NCBI GenBank assembly: GCA_031284445.1
Contig: JAISZW010000120.1
Location: 1-6,461 of the forward strand
Length of the DNA: 6,461 nt
Direction of reading: 5' to 3'
From: Candidatus Methanovirga basalitermitum
GTDB lineage: Archaea > Methanobacteriota > Methanobacteria > Methanobacteriales > Methanobacteriaceae
Below are positions 6,045 through 6,461 of the stretch, one piece after another. The translations under genes and the position numbers were made by a program. Each line of letters opens with the position of its first letter. Position 1 is the first letter of the stretch. A model generated the notes under the pieces. The model ran no database searches. It worked only from the letters and a program-made list of their open reading frames with translations, and was not told where the DNA came from.

Positions 6045-6183
6045 TGGGGTCACAGGGATTTGAACCCCGATCCTGGGATTTCTCATGTCTCAGTACTCCA
6101 ATTGGTCATCATACTGTCAGACTGTACATTTTTCTTCAAAGACAACTGGAGTCCCAGATGATGCCAGATTACACTATAACCCC
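6045..6183 (-). tRNA. tRNA-Trp (CCA anticodon) with a 66-nt intron
   Basis: The 5' exon is 6146-6183 and the 3' exon 6045-6079, giving a 73-nt mature tRNA. The acceptor GGGGUUA pairs with UGACCCC, the discriminator is A, and CCA is not encoded. The anticodon stem UGGGA pairs with UCCCA around the loop CU-CCA-GA; the anticodon is at 6147-6149. The T arm is CGGGG-UUCAAAU-CCCUG. The intron sits after position 37. The exon-intron joints can form a bulge-helix-bulge: outer helix GGGA/UCCC, central CUCC/UGAG (one C-U mismatch), bulges AGU and AAA, inner helix UGUC/GACA. This is the substrate of the archaeal tRNA splicing endonuclease. Confidence 0.95.
6080..6145 (-). ncRNA. box C/D guide RNA within the tRNA-Trp intron
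   Basis: In order on the minus strand: box C UUUGAAGA (one change from consensus), 12 nt, box D' CUGA, 4 nt, box C' AUGAUGA, 12 nt, box D CUGA. Both guide spacers are exactly 12 nt, the usual archaeal length. The D guide AAUUGGAGU pairs over nine bases, one G-U, with ACUCCAGUU of the same precursor, and the fifth base before box D faces C34. This predicts 2'-O-methylation of the wobble base C34, as established for tRNA-Trp introns in other euryarchaea. The D' guide AAAAUGUACAGU has no match near U39, the usual second target. The excised intron probably acts as a C/D ribonucleoprotein with L7Ae, Nop5 and fibrillarin. Confidence 0.9.
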
Positions 6184-6202
6184 AATGCAAGTGAGTTTTA
6201 AG

Positions 6203-6213
6203 TATTTATATTT
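6203..6213 (-). promoter_or_regulatory. TATA box of tRNA-Trp
   Basis: AAATATAAATA on the minus strand is centred about 25 bases before the mature 5' end, so this tRNA is likely transcribed from its own promoter in the 39-base spacer behind tRNA-Cys, with almost no leader. Confidence 0.55.
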
Positions 6214-6221
6214 AAGCATTC

Positions 6222-6294
<73 letters not shown>

Positions 6295-6320
6295 ATGAAA
6301 GTATTTTTTATTTTTACTCA

Positions 6321-6328
6321 TATTTAAA
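6321..6328 (-). promoter_or_regulatory. TATA box of tRNA-Cys
   Basis: TTTAAATA on the minus strand is centred about 30 bases before the mature 5' end, matching archaeal promoter spacing with a short 5' leader. Confidence 0.5.
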
Positions 6329-6341
6329 GTTTTTCAATATT

Positions 6342-6371
6342 TGCAATGCTGTCAACCTAAGAAATTTTTCA
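6342..6371 (+). repeat. third copy of the GCAATG-TGTCAAC repeat end
   Basis: GCAATGCTGTCAACCTAAG (6343-6361) and the following TTTTTCATT match the left arm of the 5444-5564 element at about 24 of 28 positions, in the same orientation. It lies about 15 bases upstream of the tRNA-Cys TATA box. No matching inverted end is seen before the window stops; a 121-bp copy would end about two bases outside it. It is either a solo arm, a worn copy, or a shared binding site. Confidence 0.5.
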
Positions 6372-6461
6372 TTAGTATAAACCTCCATTATTAGATATAA
6401 GCTATTATTTAGAAGTTTTTTCTTAAGTTAGTTTTGTACTTTGATTTTAAAGGTTTAATTC

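Overview
This window looks like part of a very AT-rich methanogen chromosome, most likely order Methanobacteriales (Methanobrevibacter or a close relative). The evidence is archaeal: a pantoate kinase of the archaeal CoA pathway, TATA-type promoters, tRNA genes without encoded CCA, and a tRNA-Trp gene whose intron is a box C/D guide RNA. The two decayed insertion sequences resemble in size and ends what I recall of ISM1 from Methanobrevibacter smithii. Genus-level placement is inference.

Every recognisable gene except one left-edge fragment lies on the minus strand, so the window reads from right to left. At the right are tRNA-Cys(GCA) (6223-6294) and tRNA-Trp(CCA) (6045-6183), each with its own TATA box. 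About 770 bases without a protein gene follow. They hold a GC-rich island that may be an unannotated RNA (about 5622-5780), a 121-bp element with near-perfect inverted ends (5444-5564; one end recurs at 6342 beside the tRNA-Cys promoter), and a short dyad in the probable pyrD promoter. Next is the pyrD-pyrK pair (5276-3462), encoding the FMN and the FAD/[2Fe-2S] subunits of a class 1B-type dihydroorotate dehydrogenase, which makes orotate for UMP synthesis.

After pyrK lies a 726-bp insertion-sequence derivative (2691-3416). It keeps both terminal inverted repeats and the tail of a dead transposase but has lost about 0.48 kb of its interior. Then comes pantoate kinase (1520-2395), a step of archaeal coenzyme A synthesis. 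Twenty-one bases past its stop is the end of a second, longer copy of the same element (about 619-1498), also dead and missing its other end. Both copies have the same orientation, each sits just behind a housekeeping gene, and together they form direct repeats around the pantoate kinase gene. The leftmost 600 bases hold a broken coding fragment, a small unassigned ORF and AT-rich sequence without recognisable genes.

The intact functions are core metabolism (pyrimidine and CoA synthesis) and tRNA supply. No defence system, CRISPR array or active mobile element is visible. The points most worth a second look are the self-guiding tRNA-Trp intron with an unmatched second guide, the GC-rich candidate RNA, the inverted-repeat element family, and the operator-like dyad before pyrD.
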